The notes beneath the pieces are model-generated. The model saw only the letters and a list, made by a program, of their open reading frames with translations, had not been told where the DNA came from and ran no database searches. Below, piece by piece: positions 1 to 7,744 of a stretch of DNA of 7,951 nucleotides (within the stretch, counting starts at the first letter, position 1; each line of letters begins with the position of its first letter). Both the position numbers and the translations under genes were made by a program. Source of the stretch: an uncultured Succinatimonas sp. (GTDB taxonomy: Bacteria > Pseudomonadota > Gammaproteobacteria > Enterobacterales > Succinivibrionaceae). Location of the stretch: NCBI GenBank assembly GCA_902465145.1, contig CABQMD010000036.1, positions 1 to 7,951 on the forward strand. Direction: 5' to 3'.

Positions 1-11
1 TGAAATACAGC

Positions 12-17
12 TAAAAT
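12..17 (+). promoter_or_regulatory. possible -10 box of gpmI
   Basis: TAAAAT lies 39 bases before the gpmI start codon and matches TATAAT at five of six positions. The nine bases AGCTAAAAT (9-17) recur at 7736-7744, at a similar distance before ssb. No -35 can be judged because the window begins just upstream. This is inferred from motif and position only. Confidence 0.3.
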
Positions 18-56
18 ACTATCAGCATTCACACAATCAAGAGAAGTCTTTCATTT

Positions 57-1595
57 ATGGAAAAGAAGAAAACTTTCGCACTTATCATTATGGATGGCTG
101 GGGAGATAATCCCAATAAAGAGTTCAATGCCGTTGCCGCAGCAAAAACTCCCAATTTGGATAAACTCACCGCCGAATATGCTCACACCGACATTCAGGCT
201 TCAGGTACATATGTAGGTCTGCCTGAAGGTCAGATGGGTAATTCTGAAGTCGGTCACACCAATATCGGTGCCGGCAGAATCGTCTATCAGGAATTGACAC
301 GTATAACCAAGGCCATCGAAGACGGTGATTTTTTTAAAAACAAAGTACTTGTTGAAGCCGTAGATAAAGCTGTAAAAGCCGGTAAAGCTGTTCACATCAT
401 GGGACTGATGTCTCCCGGCGGAGTTCATAGTCACGAGCAACATATTGCCGCTATGATTAAGTTGGCAGCACAACGCGGTGCAAAAAAAATCTACTTCCAC
501 CCCTTCTTAGACGGTCGTGACGTTCCTCCGCGTTCTGCTCAGGGAGACATCGACTTCTTTGAAAAATTATTCAAAGAGTTGGGTGTAGGACGCATCGTTT
601 CGCTTATCGGTCGTTATTATGCAATGGATCGTGACAATCGTTGGGACCGCGTTCAGGCTGCCTATGATCTCATCACCGAAGCCAAGAGTGATTTTGCTCC
701 TTTTGCTTCTGCAACTGAAGCATTAAAGGCAGCCTACGATCGTGATGAAAACGATGAATTCGTTAAAGCATCCGTTATCGGCGAACCAGTAAAGATGGAA
801 GACGGGGACAGCATGATCTTTATGAATTTCCGTGCTGATCGTGCCCGTCAAATTTCCCGTGCCTTTGTTAATTCAGATGATGAATTCAAAGGATTTAAAC
901 GTGCATACCGTCCTAAACTTGCAGACTTTGTAATGCTCACTCAATACGCTGCAGATATTAAAACCGCTTGTGCGTACCCGCCTGAGGATTTAGTCAACAC
1001 TTTGGGTGAATGGCTTTCCAAACACGGCAAGACTCAATTACGTATCTCAGAAACCGAGAAGTATGCCCACGTCACCTTCTTCTTCAACGGAGGAGTCGAA
1101 ACCATATTCCCCGGTGAAGATCGTATTCTTGTTCAGTCTCCCAAGGTTGCCACTTATGATCTGCAACCTGAAATGAGTTCACAAGAACTGACCGACAAAC
1201 TCTGTAACGCTATCGAATCAGGAAAATACGATGTTGTCATCTGCAATTATCCTAACGGCGATATGGTCGGTCATACCGGTAAATTTGATGCAGCTGTTAA
1301 AGCAGTAGAAGCAGTTGATCACTGCATAGGACGCGTGGTTGAATCACTGAAGAAAGTAAACGGTGAATGCCTCATTACAGCAGATCACGGCAATTGCGAA
1401 CGCATGAAAGATCTAACCACCGGTCAGCCTTATACAGCTCACACTAATTTACCTGTTCCGCTTATTTATGTAGGCAGAAAAGCAAAAATGAGACAAGACG
1501 GTCGTTTGTGCGATTTAGCACCGACCATTCTGTCTTTGATCGGCATGGAACAACCAAAAGAAATGACCGGAACTCCTATTGTGGAATTACAATAG
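57..1595 (+). CDS. gpmI: 2,3-bisphosphoglycerate-independent phosphoglycerate mutase
   Basis: This enzyme interconverts 3-phosphoglycerate and 2-phosphoglycerate in cytosolic glycolysis and gluconeogenesis, using two metal ions (usually Mn2+) and a phosphoserine intermediate. The 512-residue length is normal for the family. The family's metal and catalytic residues are all visible: D13 in IMDGWG, the phosphorylated S63 in [11 protein letters not shown]402 and H406 in [13 protein letters not shown]443 and H444 in TADHGN, and H462 in AHTNLPVP. Substrate-binding segments are HSH at 124-126, LDGRD at 151-155, [14 protein letters not shown] at 185-198, FRADR at 258-262 and K335 in [12 protein letters not shown]. 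The start at 57 fits the family N-terminus and follows a weak purine stretch, GAGAAG at 41-46. It appears to be a single-gene unit here, since a terminator follows and the next gene is convergent; what lies upstream is outside the window. The gene is intact and ends with TAG. Identification is firm. Confidence 0.98.
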   Translation: MEKKKTFALIIMDGWGDNPNKEFNAVAAAKTPNLDKLTAEYAHTDIQASGTYVGLPEGQMGNSEVGHTNIGAGRIVYQELTRITKAIEDGDFFKNKVLVEAVDKAVKAGKAVHIMGLMSPGGVHSHEQHIAAMIKLAAQRGAKKIYFHPFLDGRDVPPRSAQGDIDFFEKLFKELGVGRIVSLIGRYYAMDRDNRWDRVQAAYDLITEAKSDFAPFASATEALKAAYDRDENDEFVKASVIGEPVKMEDGDSMIFMNFRADRARQISRAFVNSDDEFKGFKRAYRPKLADFVMLTQYAADIKTACAYPPEDLVNTLGEWLSKHGKTQLRISETEKYAHVTFFFNGGVETIFPGEDRILVQSPKVATYDLQPEMSSQELTDKLCNAIESGKYDVVICNYPNGDMVGHTGKFDAAVKAVEAVDHCIGRVVESLKKVNGECLITADHGNCERMKDLTTGQPYTAHTNLPVPLIYVGRKAKMRQDGRLCDLAPTILSLIGMEQPKEMTGTPIVELQ

Positions 1596-1630
1596 TTGTC
1601 AATTACTGCTAATTAGTTAGATATTCTGAT

Positions 1631-1657
1631 AAAAGCGGGGGTAAGATCCCGCTTTTT
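1631..1657. terminator. bidirectional intrinsic terminator between gpmI and pmbA
   Basis: AAAAGCGGG (1631-1639) pairs perfectly with CCCGCTTTT (1648-1656) around an eight-base loop. A T-run follows on the plus strand, and the A-run on the left arm gives a T-run on the minus strand. It lies 35 bases after the gpmI stop and 40 bases after the pmbA stop, so it can end both convergent transcripts. Confidence 0.9.
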
Positions 1658-1696
1658 CTCTATAAAAGATCCCTAAGTTCAAAGAAACATCTTTGC

Positions 1697-3052
1697 TTAA
1701 TTCCCTGATACCGTAAGCTTCGGAATAAGAATAGATCCTGTCTGAACTTTATAACGTTTGTCGATATCGTTACCAATAAGAGCCATATTCAAAAACATAT
1801 CTTTTAAATTTCCTGCCACCGTAATTTCAGATACGGCATACTCCCTCTTCCCGTTCTTAAAATAATAACCGGCAGCTCCCCTAGAATAATTTCCGCTTGT
1901 AAGATCAGCTCCCTGTCCCATAAGTTCGTCTATAACCAAACCCTCTCCCGCTTCCTTTAATAAGTCGTCAAAACTTCTGGTATGAGATTTGTCAAAGTTT
2001 AAAAACCAATTGTAAATACCGCCTGAGTGCCCGTTGGTACGCATCTTTAGTTTTCGTGCTGAATAAGACGAAAGTAAATAATCCTGCAATATTCCGTCCT
2101 TTACCAATAAATTTTTGGTTACCCTTACTCCTTCTCCGTCACAATTAGCAGCACCAAAACTTCCTTCAATAAACGGATCTTCTAATAAAGATACATATTG
2201 CGGCATCACTTTTTTACCCAAAAAGTCGCACAGGAAAGATCCTCTCCTGTATATTGCGTTGCCAGAAATTGCTTGTGCAAAATTGCCAAGCAGACTTTGC
2301 ACAGCAGAGCGCGAAAAAATCACATTGTATTTACCGGTTTTTACTGAAACGGCACCTAATTTTCCGCTAGTTTTTTTATAAGCCTCATCAGTCACTTCAA
2401 CTAACTGCTCCAGTTTCAAAGGATCTCGTGCAACGGTAAAACCGCTACCGCGTTGCATTTTTCCATCCCTTTCTCCCAATAAAGTAAGACCAGCCGAACA
2501 AATACTGGATGAACTTGCTCTGCAAAAACCTGACGAATTGGCTAAACAGTTGGTATAAACGGAATAATCCACACTTGATCCGTCAGATCCTTTGATCCCG
2601 CCGGTTTTGATAGCTCCACCGCAACGATCTAAATCAACAGCAAGTTTTACAGCATCGTCAGGGGATTTAAATCCAGGATATAAGACTTTGAGATCCCTGA
2701 ATTCATGACACAAAAGATCAACATCAGGCAACCCTGCACATTCATCACTATCGGAATATTTTGCCAAAGCTACCGCAGCTACAGCTGTCTGATCTAAAGC
2801 TTCCGAACTTAAATCAGTAGTAGATGCACTGCCGCGGCGATTATTTTTATAAACAGTAATACTCAATTCATTGTCACGGTTAAATTCTAAATTTTCTACT
2901 TCACCGTTACGACTTGAGACAGATATACCCTGAGCACTTGCACTTACAGCTGCACAAGAATCAGCTCCTGCTGACAAAGCTTTGTTTACCGCCTCATTTG
3001 CAATATGCTGAAGTCTCTGTTCACGCTCTTTAATATCTGCTAAGAAATGCAT
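1697..3052 (-). CDS. pmbA: PmbA/TldE-like subunit of the TldD/TldE metalloprotease
   Basis: PmbA (TldE) is the cytosolic partner of TldD. In E. coli the pair matures microcin B17 and helps degrade the antitoxin CcdA; the zinc-binding HExxxH site is in TldD, and none is seen here. Read from the ATG at 3052 the protein has 451 residues, close to the roughly 450 of E. coli PmbA. Segments that match that protein are GEVENLEFN at 50-58, GSASTTDLS at 74-82, DGEGVR at 305-310, SYSARKL at 329-335, NGHSGG at 340-345, SRGAAGYYFKNG at 390-401 and SEITVAGNLKDM at 408-419. An in-frame ATG at 3076 would add eight residues (MFKKQGKN), but the 3052 start has AAGG seven bases upstream and matches the family N-terminus, so I prefer it. 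The gene is intact, monocistronic and divergent from the transporter. No tldD is present in the window. Confidence 0.95.
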   Translation of the reverse strand: MHFLADIKEREQRLQHIANEAVNKALSAGADSCAAVSASAQGISVSSRNGEVENLEFNRDNELSITVYKNNRRGSASTTDLSSEALDQTAVAAVALAKYSDSDECAGLPDVDLLCHEFRDLKVLYPGFKSPDDAVKLAVDLDRCGGAIKTGGIKGSDGSSVDYSVYTNCLANSSGFCRASSSSICSAGLTLLGERDGKMQRGSGFTVARDPLKLEQLVEVTDEAYKKTSGKLGAVSVKTGKYNVIFSRSAVQSLLGNFAQAISGNAIYRRGSFLCDFLGKKVMPQYVSLLEDPFIEGSFGAANCDGEGVRVTKNLLVKDGILQDYLLSSYSARKLKMRTNGHSGGIYNWFLNFDKSHTRSFDDLLKEAGEGLVIDELMGQGADLTSGNYSRGAAGYYFKNGKREYAVSEITVAGNLKDMFLNMALIGNDIDKRYKVQTGSILIPKLTVSGN

Positions 3053-3059
3053 GTTTTTA

Positions 3060-3063
3060 CCTT
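3060..3063 (-). promoter_or_regulatory. RBS that decides the pmbA start
   Basis: On the minus strand AAGG stands seven bases before the ATG at 3052, which is ideal Shine-Dalgarno spacing. The alternative ATG at 3076 has only a weak GAAAGAAAA stretch upstream, so the shorter PmbA is more likely. Confidence 0.6.
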
Positions 3064-3130
3064 GTTTTTTGAACATTTAATTTTCTTTCAACTAAAAAAG
3101 TACTTTGAAAAAGCAGTAAAATTTCTTATG

Positions 3131-3164
3131 TTCAGCTTATATGTAATTCTTAATAAAAGCTGAA
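3131..3164. repeat. 8-bp inverted repeat in the pmbA/transporter intergenic region
   Basis: TTCAGCTT (3131-3138) and AAGCTGAA (3157-3164) are exact reverse complements separated by 18 bases. They lie in the 149-bp AT-rich gap between the divergent pmbA and transporter genes, 38 bases before the transporter start. This could be an operator with half-sites about two and a half helical turns apart, or a stem in the transporter mRNA leader. The role is not known. Confidence 0.4.
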
Positions 3165-3201
3165 AATTATTCTAAATTTTTTATTAAGTGTTATCTGAAT
3201 T

Positions 3202-4230
3202 ATGACAGCTCAGAACAATAATAATCAGTTTTCGGCGTCTGTTAAAATCGGACGCTTTGTTCGGACTTATCTGCTTTTTTTCGCCATAGGTACCGGCGGA
3301 ACAATTTTTTCTTTATTTCATTTTGTCGATGCATTAAAACCGTTAAAACCAATAGCTTATTTCTTTGGAAACGATCTTTTACCGCTATTGATCTTTTCCA
3401 TGCTATATTTTTCCTTTTGCAAAGTTAACTTGAAAGATATGCGCCCCAGACAATGGCATATTGTAATCAACCTGTTAATGCTGATTACAACAGCAGTTTT
3501 GTCTTTCTATCTGGCTTATCATGTAAATTCTCCGCATCGCGCTCTTATTCAGGGTGCAATAATGTGTGTGATCATGCCGCCAGCTGCTGCCGCAGGCGTG
3601 ATAGCAGGAAAGTTAGGCGGAAACGAGGCATCGGTAGTTACAGGTATTTTGATAGGAAACTTACTGTGTGCTGTAGCTATACCATTATTTTTTCCTTTAT
3701 TTACTTCAAAACTTTCTGGCGGTTTCTTTGAAGAGTTTATGTTAATCGCAGGAAGAATTTTTCCCGTGATCGTATTGCCGCTACTTCTGGCCTTTGCTAC
3801 CAAACTCTTCATAAAACCTTTACATCGTTTTATTGTAAATAAACTTCGCGGAATTTCTTACTATATTTGGGCCGTATGTCTATGCACTGTTTCTGCAAGA
3901 ACATTTTCCTGCATAGTCAATTCTCCCGAAAATGCTGTCACCCTATGGTCTATGGCCGCAATTGGATTCGTAACCACATTTGCTCACTTTGCAATAGGCA
4001 AATTAGTAGGTAACCTACACCATCAACGCATTAGCGCAGGACAAGCTTTTGGTCAGCGTAACGGTGTTTTCGGACTTTGGGTAGCTTTGTCGTTTCTTGA
4101 TCCGGCAGCAGTTATTGCTCCTGGATGCTATATTCTTTGGCAGAATGTCATGAATTCATGGCAATTGGCCCACCGCGAAAAATTGGTAGCTCGTTGCAAA
4201 GATTTGGAAATCCCACCATATCAGGAATAG
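3202..4230 (+). CDS. BASS/SBF-like (bile acid:sodium symporter superfamily) membrane transporter
   Basis: This is a 342-residue polytopic inner-membrane protein. Hydrophobic segments fall at about 21-42, 51-72, 84-107, 114-137, 143-167, 178-204, 218-236, 247-270 and 284-315, giving nine or ten spans with no cleavable signal peptide. Two stretches resemble the discontinuous crossing helices that form the Na+ and substrate site in this fold. One is MPPAAAAGVIAGKLGGN at 125-141. The other is AGQAFGQRNGVFGLWVAL at 279-296, where GQRN stands in place of the usual E-x-G-x-QN. The tail LWQNVMNSWQLAHR at 312-325 resembles uncharacterised 'transporter' homologues I recall from Bacteroidetes. The substrate cannot be told; bile acids, organic anions, pyruvate or pantoate are all seen in the superfamily. 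The SD is weak (AAGTG at 3186-3190), but no other nearby start exists. The gene is followed by its own terminator. The fold call is fairly sure, the function open. Confidence 0.75.
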   Translation: MTAQNNNNQFSASVKIGRFVRTYLLFFAIGTGGTIFSLFHFVDALKPLKPIAYFFGNDLLPLLIFSMLYFSFCKVNLKDMRPRQWHIVINLLMLITTAVLSFYLAYHVNSPHRALIQGAIMCVIMPPAAAAGVIAGKLGGNEASVVTGILIGNLLCAVAIPLFFPLFTSKLSGGFFEEFMLIAGRIFPVIVLPLLLAFATKLFIKPLHRFIVNKLRGISYYIWAVCLCTVSARTFSCIVNSPENAVTLWSMAAIGFVTTFAHFAIGKLVGNLHHQRISAGQAFGQRNGVFGLWVALSFLDPAAVIAPGCYILWQNVMNSWQLAHREKLVARCKDLEIPPYQE

Positions 4231-4236
4231 CAGGTT

Positions 4237-4260
4237 AAGCCGCCGTGAACGGCGGCTTTT
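4237..4260. terminator. intrinsic terminator after the transporter
   Basis: AAGCCGCCG (4237-4245) pairs with CGGCGGCTT (4250-4258) around a TGAA loop, followed by TTTT on the plus strand. It begins seven bases after the transporter stop and lies about ten bases beyond the stop of the convergent DUF2750-like gene. The minus-strand T-run is only two bases, so it is a strong terminator for the transporter and a weaker one for the uvrA unit. Confidence 0.9.
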
Positions 4261-4269
4261 GATCAGACC

Positions 4270-4659
4270 TTATTTCCCTCCAACAAAAGGTTCCGGAACC
4301 GATATCTCAAAATCCCCCTCACCTACCGGCATAAAAGCCACCAAAACTTCACTGTTTTTCAGAGTTTCAACCCAAATGCGGTTGTAAGCATCAACAGTAA
4401 CGTACTGAGCTCTAGCTCCTTCAAGTTTTGACCGTTCGATAAAGTCATTGGCAAAGATTTCATGTGCAAATACCGGTAATACGGTAGCCTTCTCATCCTG
4501 CTCGTCGGTTTCCAAATCCTCAAGCATAAAAGGTCCGTCCTGATCGCTGATGATATAGAATCCGCCTTGTTCCATAACTTTGTTTACAAAGTAAGATTTG
4601 CGATATTCAGCATTTAACTGCAATACGGCTTCGTGTTCCTTGTCGGTAAGTTCGTACAT
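4270..4659 (-). CDS. small DUF2750-like protein of unknown function
   Basis: A 129-residue acidic soluble protein with no signal peptide or membrane span. The layout resembles the DUF2750 family from memory: an N-terminal helix with YRKSYFVNKVMEQGGFYIISDQDGP (19-43), then VLPVFAHEIFANDFI (60-74), a Y-V-T-V-D strand (86-90), W96 before a leucine-rich turn, and VLVAFMP (105-111). No biochemical role is known to me for this family, and I see no catalytic motif. The start at 4659 is chosen because AGGAG stands seven bases upstream. An in-frame ATG at 4686 would add nine residues and overlap uvrA by 17 bases without a clear RBS. The start codon lies ten bases after the uvrA stop, so it is the distal gene of a uvrA operon and may be translationally coupled. 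SseB-like proteins are a less likely alternative. The reading frame is sure; the family is moderately sure. Confidence 0.7.
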   Translation of the reverse strand: MYELTDKEHEAVLQLNAEYRKSYFVNKVMEQGGFYIISDQDGPFMLEDLETDEQDEKATVLPVFAHEIFANDFIERSKLEGARAQYVTVDAYNRIWVETLKNSEVLVAFMPVGEGDFEISVPEPFVGGK

Positions 4660-4666
4660 AAATGTT

Positions 4667-4671
4667 CTCCT
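4667..4671 (-). promoter_or_regulatory. RBS of the DUF2750-like gene, overlapping the uvrA stop
   Basis: AGGAG on the minus strand shares two bases with the uvrA TAG stop (4670-4672) and sits seven bases before the ATG at 4659. It fixes the start of the downstream gene and places it in range of ribosomes terminating on uvrA. Confidence 0.7.
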
Positions 4672-7504
4672 AGTATCCGCGTTCAAGAATAGGTTTTAAA
4701 AATTGTCCTGTATAAGAATCCGTCCGCGAAGCAATGTCCTCCGGAGTACCGCAAGCAATTACAATACCGCCGCCACTTCCGCCTTCAGGACCCAGATCTA
4801 TTATGTGATCGGCACATTTAATAACATCAAGGTTATGTTCAATCACTACTACTGTATTGCCTTGATCTCTAAGTCTCATCAATACTGCCAATAATTGACG
4901 CACGTCGTCAAAATGCAAACCGGTAGTAGGTTCATCCAAAACATATAAAGTTCTGCCTGTGGATCTTTTTGAAAGTTCTTTGGAAAGTTTGATGCGCTGC
5001 GCCTCACCGCCTGAAAAAGTGGTAGCGGCTTGACCCAAAGTAATATAAGACAAACCGACTTCGTTTAAAGTTCGCAGTTTATTGGCAATTGAAGGCACGG
5101 CTTCAAAAAAAGACAATGCCTCTTCAACATTCATATTCAGAACTTCAGAAATATTTTTGCCTTTATATTTGATTTCCAATGTTTCACGGTTATAACGTGC
5201 TCCACCGCAAGCTTCGCATTTTACAAACACATCAGCCATAAAATTCATTGATACTCTGATGGTTCCATCACCCTGACAAGATTCGCAACGACCTCCCTTT
5301 ACATTAAATGAAAAACGTCCAGGACCATAACCTCTGGCTCTGGCTTCAGGGACCTGTGCGAACAAACTGCGGATCTCGGTAAATAATCCGACATAAGTAG
5401 CAGGGTTTGAACGGGGAGTTCTTCCTATAGGACTTTGATCAATACAGATGATCTTGTCAAAATTCTCCAAGCCTTCAATTTTCTTACAAGGAGCAGGTTC
5501 ATCATTTGCTGTAACTCCGTTCAGGATTCGTTCGGCATTTCTTACCAAAGTATCGTTCACCAAGGTTGACTTTCCTGAACCAGAAACCCCTGTTACTGCA
5601 ATAAAACACCCCACGGGAAATTCAACAGTGATATCTTTGAGATTATTGCCGGAACAACCAGACAATACAACTTTTTTACCTTTTTGCGGTTTGATCCTTT
5701 TAGCAGGTATATCTATACGTTTACGTCCTGCTAAATAATCACCTGTAAGTGAAGCGGGGTTATTTTCAAGATCTTCGACACTTCCTTGGGCTACGACTGT
5801 TCCGCCGTGTACGCCGGCACCAGGACCTATGTCCACAATACAATCTGCAGCGCGCATAGTATCTTCATCGTGTTCTACCACGATTACACTGTTACCTAAA
5901 TCACGCAAATGTTTCAAAGCATCGATTAAACGGTTATTGTCACGTTGATGCAAACCTATTGACGGCTCGTCCAATGTATACATAACACCGGTAAGACCGG
6001 CGCCTATCTGACTGGCAAGTCTGATACGTTGCGCCTCTCCTCCTGATAGGGTTTCTGCTGAACGAGATAAAGTAAGATAATCAAGACCTACGTTTATTAA
6101 AAATGAAAGACGATTTTTTATCTCCTTAAGCACCCTGCTGGCAATGGCGTTCTGTTGCTCTTCAAGCTTCAATCCGTCAAAGAATGCGTAGCACTCTTTA
6201 ATCGACATGTCACAAACCTCTCCTATGTTTTTGTTCCCGACAAAAACATGGCGGTATTCTTCTTTCAGTCTGGCTCCCCCGCACTCTGGACATTTAAGAG
6301 GAGTCATCAGGGTTGATATATATTCACGGACATATTCAGATTCTGTCTCATGTAATCTGCGCTCATAATTAGGGATCACGCCTTCAAATGCTTCAAATCG
6401 TTTCTCAACTTTACTGTGAGTACGAAATTCCATTGGAATGGGTTCACCGGTACCATAAAGGAATAATTCTTTCTCTTTCTTGGTAAGCTTGGAAAAAGGT
6501 TTGTGCATATCTATGTTGTAATGATTTGCCACCTGCTCCAAGTACCGAAAAAAGAACGCATAACGTCTATCCCACCCAGCAATTGCTCCGTCATAAATCG
6601 ATTTTGATTCATCCGGCACAATCTTGTGCTCATCAAACACCATCATTTGACCAAGTCCGTCACATTTAGGACAGGCTCCATGCGGATTGTTGAATGAAAA
6701 ATCTCGAGGCTCCAATTCCGGAATTGAATAACCGCATTCTGGACATGAATATTTTGACGAAAAAAGAAGTTCGTCTTCTTGTTTATGCTTATCCATGGGA
6801 ACTGCACAACACAATCCGTCGGCATATTTCAGTGCTGTTTCTACAGAATCAGCTACACGCTGACGAATATCCTGTCTGATCTTTAAACGATCCACGACAA
6901 TTTCGATGGTATGTTTGATCCTCAATCCAAGCTCAGGAGGATCCGCAAGATCACAAATTTCTCCGTCAATTCTTGCTCTTATAAATCCGTCTTTGGCCAA
7001 ATCAGCAAGCAGTTGACGATATTCTCCTTTACGCCCCCGTACCACCGGAGAAAGGATCATATACTTTGCTCCTTCAGGCAAAGCCATAATCGTATCGGTT
7101 ATTTCAGTTACAGTCTGAGCTCTCAGTATTGTTCCGTGTTTCGGACAACGGGCTTCACCGACTCTGGCCCACATCAAACGTAAATAATCATAAATTTCGG
7201 TAATGGTACCTACCGTAGAACGCGGATTATGTGATGTTGATTTCTGCTCTATGGAAATGGCTGGGGACAGTCCTTCTATGGAATCAACATCAGGTTTATC
7301 AGATAAAGAAAGAAATTGTCTTGCATATGATGACAAAGATTCAACGTAACGACGCTGCCCTTCAGCATATAAAGTATCAAAAGCAAGTGAAGACTTTCCA
7401 GATCCGGAAAGACCAGTGATCACCACCAAGCGGTTACGCGGCAAAGTCAAGTTAATATTTTTAAGATTATGAGTTCTAGCACCGCGAATGGTTATCTTGT
7501 CCAT
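4670..7504 (-). CDS. uvrA: excinuclease ABC subunit A (UvrA), nucleotide excision repair
   Basis: UvrA is the dimeric ATPase that scans DNA for bulky lesions with UvrB and hands damaged sites over for incision by UvrBC. The 944 residues compare with 940 in E. coli. Walker A of the first ABC module is GLSGSGKSS (31-39), its signature [11 protein letters not shown] (486-496) and Walker [10 protein letters not shown] (511-519). The second module has Walker [10 protein letters not shown] (639-647), signature [11 protein letters not shown] (830-840) and Walker [10 protein letters not shown] (856-864). Zinc-module cysteine pairs are C254/C257 with C278/C281, and C740/C743 with C763/C766; a further CPEC is at 405-408. 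The insertion and UvrB-binding region at roughly 118-250 is present. The [19 protein letters not shown] start fits the family, though no good SD precedes it. It is divergent from ssb as in E. coli and is followed after ten bases by a DUF2750-like gene. The gene is intact; residue 830 is F where L is usual in the second signature. Confidence 0.99.
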   Translation of the reverse strand: MDKITIRGARTHNLKNINLTLPRNRLVVITGLSGSGKSSLAFDTLYAEGQRRYVESLSSYARQFLSLSDKPDVDSIEGLSPAISIEQKSTSHNPRSTVGTITEIYDYLRLMWARVGEARCPKHGTILRAQTVTEITDTIMALPEGAKYMILSPVVRGRKGEYRQLLADLAKDGFIRARIDGEICDLADPPELGLRIKHTIEIVVDRLKIRQDIRQRVADSVETALKYADGLCCAVPMDKHKQEDELLFSSKYSCPECGYSIPELEPRDFSFNNPHGACPKCDGLGQMMVFDEHKIVPDESKSIYDGAIAGWDRRYAFFFRYLEQVANHYNIDMHKPFSKLTKKEKELFLYGTGEPIPMEFRTHSKVEKRFEAFEGVIPNYERRLHETESEYVREYISTLMTPLKCPECGGARLKEEYRHVFVGNKNIGEVCDMSIKECYAFFDGLKLEEQQNAIASRVLKEIKNRLSFLINVGLDYLTLSRSAETLSGGEAQRIRLASQIGAGLTGVMYTLDEPSIGLHQRDNNRLIDALKHLRDLGNSVIVVEHDEDTMRAADCIVDIGPGAGVHGGTVVAQGSVEDLENNPASLTGDYLAGRKRIDIPAKRIKPQKGKKVVLSGCSGNNLKDITVEFPVGCFIAVTGVSGSGKSTLVNDTLVRNAERILNGVTANDEPAPCKKIEGLENFDKIICIDQSPIGRTPRSNPATYVGLFTEIRSLFAQVPEARARGYGPGRFSFNVKGGRCESCQGDGTIRVSMNFMADVFVKCEACGGARYNRETLEIKYKGKNISEVLNMNVEEALSFFEAVPSIANKLRTLNEVGLSYITLGQAATTFSGGEAQRIKLSKELSKRSTGRTLYVLDEPTTGLHFDDVRQLLAVLMRLRDQGNTVVVIEHNLDVIKCADHIIDLGPEGGSGGGIVIACGTPEDIASRTDSYTGQFLKPILERGY

Positions 7505-7565
7505 TTTTAAATCGCAAATTTTTACAAATCAGATTATTACTTAAATGAAAAACTAGCTTCATAGT

Positions 7566-7582
7566 ATGTCATTGACATGACA
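7566..7582. promoter_or_regulatory. palindrome upstream of uvrA, possible operator
   Basis: ATGTCATTGACAT (7566-7578) is a perfect 6-1-6 inverted repeat. The overlapping TGTCA-N6-TGACA (7567-7582) gives a second symmetric reading, with tandem TGACA copies at 7573-7582. The six-base spacing is like that of CRP/FNR-family sites, but the half-site is not the CRP consensus. It lies 62 bases before the uvrA start and abuts a weak minus-strand -10. The regulator is unknown. Confidence 0.4.
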
Positions 7583-7593
7583 CATTTTCACTA

Positions 7594-7612
7594 TCAGGCG
7601 GATCCCGCCTGA
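7594..7612. repeat. perfect 8-bp stem hairpin in the uvrA-ssb gap
   Basis: TCAGGCGG (7594-7601) and CCGCCTGA (7605-7612) are exact reverse complements with a three-base ATC loop. Neither side has a proper T-run (plus strand AGATACTTTC, minus strand TAGTGAAAAT), so it is a poor intrinsic terminator. An operator, an mRNA leader stem or a weak transcription insulator between divergent units are possible. Confidence 0.55.
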
Positions 7613-7738
7613 AGATACTTTCTTTCCATGCTATACCTGCTAGGATATTGCCACCTAAAACTTTAACCACCGAAGCTCCCGAAATCTCTTTTTTTAAAAC
7701 CGTATATCGTGTGCCGGATCCGAGTTTTTAGGGTAAGC

Positions 7739-7744
7739 TAAAAT
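7739..7744 (+). promoter_or_regulatory. possible -10 box of ssb
   Basis: TAAAAT stands 35 bases before the ssb start and is preceded by the same AGC as the candidate gpmI -10. No good -35 is found 16 to 18 bases upstream. This is a position-based inference. Confidence 0.3.

Noticed and set aside
201..500. 99-codon open frame on the minus strand inside gpmI
   Set aside because: It lies fully within a well-conserved enzyme gene and shows no family resemblance or RBS; it is a shadow of the coding frame.
1665..1694. Inverted repeat AAAGAT / ATCTTT just beyond the pmbA stop
   Set aside because: A six-base AT-rich stem with an 18-base loop is too weak to stand out from chance, and the adjacent terminator already explains the site.
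4660..4686. Longer start (ATG at 4686) for the DUF2750-like gene, overlapping uvrA
   Set aside because: No clear RBS precedes it, while the ATG at 4659 has AGGAG at seven bases.
7572..7577. TTGACA, a perfect -35 consensus, on the plus strand
   Set aside because: No -10-like hexamer occurs 16 to 18 bases downstream; that position falls in the GC-rich hairpin. It is better explained as part of the palindrome.
7687..7697. T-run after CTC in the ssb upstream region as a possible terminator of a small RNA
   Set aside because: I could not find a stable stem immediately before the T-run, nor a convincing promoter upstream.
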